Assembly: GCF_019052805.1 (NCBI RefSeq)
Contig: NZ_JAHQRJ010000002.1
Location: 124,001-188,000, forward strand
DNA from: Noviherbaspirillum sp. L7-7A
GTDB lineage: Bacteria > Pseudomonadota > Gammaproteobacteria > Burkholderiales > Burkholderiaceae_D
Reading direction: 5' to 3'
DNA: 64,000 nucleotides
Position 1 is the stretch's first letter. The number at the start of each line of letters is the position of its first letter. The position numbers were made by a program, and so were the translations under genes. Below the pieces are notes generated by a model, which was not told the origin of the DNA, searched no databases, and saw nothing but the letters and a program-made list of their open reading frames with translations. Shown one piece after another: positions 63,857 through 64,000 of this stretch.

Positions 63857-64000
63857 ATGAAAAGCTATTTGATCGCTGGCCTGCTGATGGCCGCCTCGAC
63901 CCTTGCCCACGCCGCAGGCGAAGCCATTACGGTCTACAAGGACCCGAACTGCGGCTGCTGCGGCGCGTGGGTCGAGCACTTGCGCGAAGCAGGCTACAAG
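63857..64000 (+). CDS. DUF411 metal-binding protein, 3' end cut by window
   Basis: The first 48 residues are visible. A signal peptide MKSYLIAGLLMAASTLAHA is followed by EAITVYKDPNCGCCGAWVEH, the CxCC motif of DUF411 (CopG-like) copper-resistance proteins. These periplasmic proteins are induced by copper and thought to help control Cu redox state. GGAGTACAGG precedes the ATG. The frame is open at base 64000. Confidence 0.9.
   Translation, partial: MKSYLIAGLLMAASTLAHAAGEAITVYKDPNCGCCGAWVEHLREAGYK

Overview
The window reads as a chromosomal segment of a high-GC betaproteobacterium. The best fit is order Burkholderiales, probably Oxalobacteraceae (Herbaspirillum/Noviherbaspirillum/Massilia-like). 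This rests on the mix of gene families: a Bug-type tricarboxylate-transport binding protein, a RegB/RegA pair, a PEP-CTERM floc-type protein, an FMN riboswitch in front of a lone lumazine synthase, and hmgA-fahA under a LysR regulator. The taxon is an inference. No rRNA, tRNA or CRISPR array was seen.

Layout. 1-3034: an edge-truncated ABC solute-binding protein and an MHS-type MFS transporter. 3191-9972: a tight seven-gene run, cyoABCD (bo3-type quinol oxidase), SURF1, then a RegB-like sensor kinase with a quinone-site motif and its RegA-like regulator. 10013-14634: Lrp regulator, an intergenic region with two intrinsic terminators and a candidate structured RNA, YaiI, an AI-2E-type permease with a large extra C-terminal domain, and YihY. 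14635-17687: a gene-poor tract with an IS630-type transposase remnant, small doubtful ORFs and an AT-rich stretch. That stretch leads into a consensus sigma-54 promoter for a PEP-CTERM protein (17688-18518).

18707-27646: pyruvyl transferase, MDR oxidoreductase, MFS transporter, FMN riboswitch with ribH, a secreted Ig-like/alpha-beta hydrolase and a PAS-GAF-GGDEF protein. 27675-29252: hipBA with a large AT-rich dyad upstream. 29592-37152: enoyl-CoA hydratase, WrbA, SGNH hydrolase, a frameshifted DUF1264 gene, a BigR-type sulfur-stress operon with two YeeE half-transporters and YnfA, two DUF202 proteins and a methyltransferase. 37249-43111: a broken ORF, NfeD plus slipin, a membrane protein, a SUV3-like helicase and an ABM monooxygenase. 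43319-47041: LysR, 3-hydroxyacyl-CoA dehydrogenase, Asp/Glu racemase family protein and Bug protein, probably one catabolic unit. 47355-54681: diguanylate cyclase, the homogentisate pathway (LysR/hmgA/fahA), a 113-bp REP-pair/MITE-like element, a PhyH dioxygenase and a nitronate monooxygenase.

54859-64000 is a copper-resistance island: CopA ATPase, CueR, a CopZ-like chaperone, a CusF-like protein, CopD, CopC, a Tat-exported multicopper oxidase, a TolC-type lipoprotein, two His-rich small exported proteins and a truncated DUF411 protein. Three promoters carry the 19-bp spacer and dyad typical of CueR, and a fourth is degenerate. The island probably combines cytoplasmic Cu(I) export, periplasmic binding and oxidation, and outer-membrane passage, although no RND pump lies in the window.
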